Assembly (NCBI GenBank): GCA_947446025.1
Contig: CANFEY010000014.1
Location: 18,284 to 82,283, forward strand
Reading direction: 5' to 3'
Length of the DNA: 64,000 bases
DNA from: Bryobacterales bacterium
Lineage (GTDB): Bacteria > Acidobacteriota > Terriglobia > Bryobacterales > Bryobacteraceae
Shown: piece after piece, positions 62,960 to 64,000 of the stretch
How the letters are laid out: each line of letters opens with the position of its first letter
Numbering within the stretch: the first letter of the stretch is position 1
The notes under the pieces: generated by a model
The model's input: the letters and a program-made list of their open reading frames with translations, nothing else
Told to the model about the DNA's origin: nothing
Database searches by the model: none
Program-made: the position numbers and the translations under genes

Positions 62960-63709
62960 ATGCGCCTACTCTCTCTGCTCGCGTTCTCCGCCCTGGCCTT
63001 TGCCGAAACGCCCGTCGAACACAGCAACGAAACCCGCTTCCAACTCGACTTCCTGGTCCCCCAGTCCGCGCTCAACGCCTACATGCCCGCAGGCTGGACC
63101 CCGAACGTCTCCACCACCGGCGCAGCCAAGGATTGCAACCTCCGCATCGTCTTCATTGACCGCGTCACCATCAACAACCCCGACGCGAGTGTGCGCGGCA
63201 AAGGCTCCAACCGCCTGGCCTACCTGGTCGCGCCAGTGAAAAATCCCGCCGGCGAAAACGTCCAGTTGGTAATCGGCGGCCTAACCGAAGACCCCACCGA
63301 CGCCCCCGGCCCCTTCGGCAACTACCTGCTGGCGACGACTCACGAAATGCAGTGGTCGACAAAATCCAAAGGCTCGGGCCCCATCATGGAGACGCAAGAC
63401 TGGGTCTTCGCCGCCCCCACCGGCGAGCGCCTCGAAATGCACATCACCTACGAACGCAACGCCGCCGCCAAGCGTAACACGGCGGACACGAAATTCTACT
63501 CCGCCAAGAACCCGACTTTCTTCCAAATCTCGCGCCAAGAGCAAGTGCTCGACATCATGCGTAACGTGACCACCACGCCCCCCGACCACGTAAAAAGCTT
63601 TAGCTTCAAAGGCGGTGGCGGCAGCTACGCCAAGTTGTTCGACGGCACCGAAAGGGTCCTAAGCTGGGACAACATTTTGTGGCTGAATCGGACGGTGTTG
63701 CTGCCCTAG
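62960..63709 (+). CDS. Exported protein of unknown function
   Basis: A 249-residue protein with a signal peptide (MRLLSLLAFSALAFAETP). The body is beta-rich with several Asn/Asp-Gly turns and a late tail DHVKSFSFKGGGGSYAKLFD. The sequence has a distant resemblance to acetoacetate-decarboxylase-like beta barrels (LVPQSALNAYMPAGW, NYLLATTHEMQW), but the Schiff-base lysine is not identified. Function unknown. The start ATG lies eight bases after the GT9-like gene. Confidence 0.7.
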   Translation: MRLLSLLAFSALAFAETPVEHSNETRFQLDFLVPQSALNAYMPAGWTPNVSTTGAAKDCNLRIVFIDRVTINNPDASVRGKGSNRLAYLVAPVKNPAGENVQLVIGGLTEDPTDAPGPFGNYLLATTHEMQWSTKSKGSGPIMETQDWVFAAPTGERLEMHITYERNAAAKRNTADTKFYSAKNPTFFQISRQEQVLDIMRNVTTTPPDHVKSFSFKGGGGSYAKLFDGTERVLSWDNILWLNRTVLLP

Positions 63710-63724
63710 GACGTTAAGAACCAT

Positions 63725-63871
63725 ATGGGTTACAAGACTTTCACCTGGTTCGGCTGGTTGTGCGTCGCTGCGGCTTTGATTGTACTCCTGATACCTGTTT
63801 TTACATTCGCCCTATCAACACAAGCCTCTGAACGCCTGCGAAACACGTTGTCGCCCTCCGTGCCAACATGA
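63725..63871 (+). CDS. Small single-helix membrane protein, 48 residues
   Basis: A frame too short for many gene finders: MGYKTFTWFGWLCVAAALIV then LLIPVFTFALSTQASERL then a short polar tail. One transmembrane helix of ~22 residues, followed by a charged end, is clear. AAGAA lies seven bases before the ATG, so translation is possible. It follows the exported protein closely, but coding is not proven. Confidence 0.4.
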   Translation: MGYKTFTWFGWLCVAAALIVLLIPVFTFALSTQASERLRNTLSPSVPT

Positions 63872-64000
63872 GTGAGACACTCCTCGACCGCTAATTACCG
63901 AGCAGGGCGAGAAAGAATTTCATCCATGAACAACCATAAGGTTCCGGCGCCAGCGGTATTGCTGCCGGTGGGACGTAGGGAGCCCGAGCGAAGCGAGAGC
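63872..64000. other. Window end, possible start of a further gene
   Basis: The last 129 bases hold GC-rich sequence with an ATG at 63926 followed by an open frame (MNNHKVPAPAVLLPVGRR) running off the end. It cannot be named. The CCCGAGCGAAGCGAGAGC-like end is a common low-complexity run. Confidence 0.25.

Noticed and set aside
1..64000. CRISPR array, prophage, insertion sequence or rRNA
   Set aside because: No regular spaced repeats, integrase, transposase or rRNA sequence is seen; only short palindromes and one tRNA.

Overview
The window is a GC-rich, gene-dense bacterial chromosome segment with no phage, insertion sequence or CRISPR array. The gene content points to an acidobacterium of the Solibacter/Bryobacter type. 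This is inferred from the combination of a planctomycete-type cytochrome c protein next to a DUF1552 protein, an Oar-like TonB receptor with an N-terminal carboxypeptidase-regulatory domain, a PadR regulator beside a protein carrying a 'GDLREEF' permease-prefix motif, lipid A/Kdo genes, and many GTG/TTG starts. No rRNA or marker phylogeny is available to prove it.

Layout. 1-2309: PLP synthase (pdxS-pdxT) and a pentapeptide-repeat protein. 2299-4744 (minus): two PTPS-family pterin enzymes, folE, a small membrane protein and a LolA-like protein. 4828-6714: TlpA-like thioredoxin, a secreted protein and a broken alpha/beta hydrolase. 6701-11622 (minus): SGNH hydrolase, CE15-like esterase, nadD and a waaA-lpxK fusion. 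11651-18398: ferredoxin, argS, a methyltransferase/AraC divergent pair, racemase-like and VOC proteins. 18410-19775 (minus): a PadR-controlled membrane/SRPBCC operon. 20161-25847 (minus): lhgO, an MFS exporter, glmM and cdaA with a micro-cdaR between the last two. 25877-29027 (minus): siderophore receptor plus a frameshifted PepSY protein behind a clear sigma70-like promoter. 29280-36016 (minus): hyuB, lipid A acyltransferase, mnmA, cysteine desulfurase, phosphatase, a dead hicBA module, hemL. 36131-43463: SDR, secreted RidA-like protein, modA, Oar-like receptor, XRE/molybdate-binding regulator, acetyltransferase. 43468-44025: dead phd/PIN module. 44086-50730: sorbosone dehydrogenase-like protein, thioredoxin-like protein, ftsK, uppP, dicarboxylate symporter, tRNA-Val. 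50733-58444: ankyrin/DUF1552/cytochrome c operon, then an oxidoreductase and an acyl-CoA dehydrogenase. 58569-59835 (minus): a three-gene cassette (RHH protein, 81-residue protein, HEPN-like protein) with a palindromic operator. 59936-63871: short MeaB, methylmalonyl-CoA epimerase, MTA phosphorylase, GT9-like protein, a secreted protein and a small membrane protein.

The most interesting parts are four. The first is the 58.6-59.8 kb cassette, which looks like an intact, self-regulated toxin-antitoxin or defence-type unit I cannot match to a named family. The second is the modA / TonB receptor / COG1910-type regulator cluster, which suggests outer-membrane uptake of a molybdenum compound. The third is the reduction of CdaR to its membrane anchor between cdaA and glmM. 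The fourth is the pair of PTPS paralogues in which one has lost the catalytic cysteine. Two classical toxin-antitoxin modules (hicBA, phd-PIN), an alpha/beta hydrolase and possibly a PepSY protein are decaying here. Some single-base frameshifts could be assembly errors, but the modules with several lesions are hard to explain that way.
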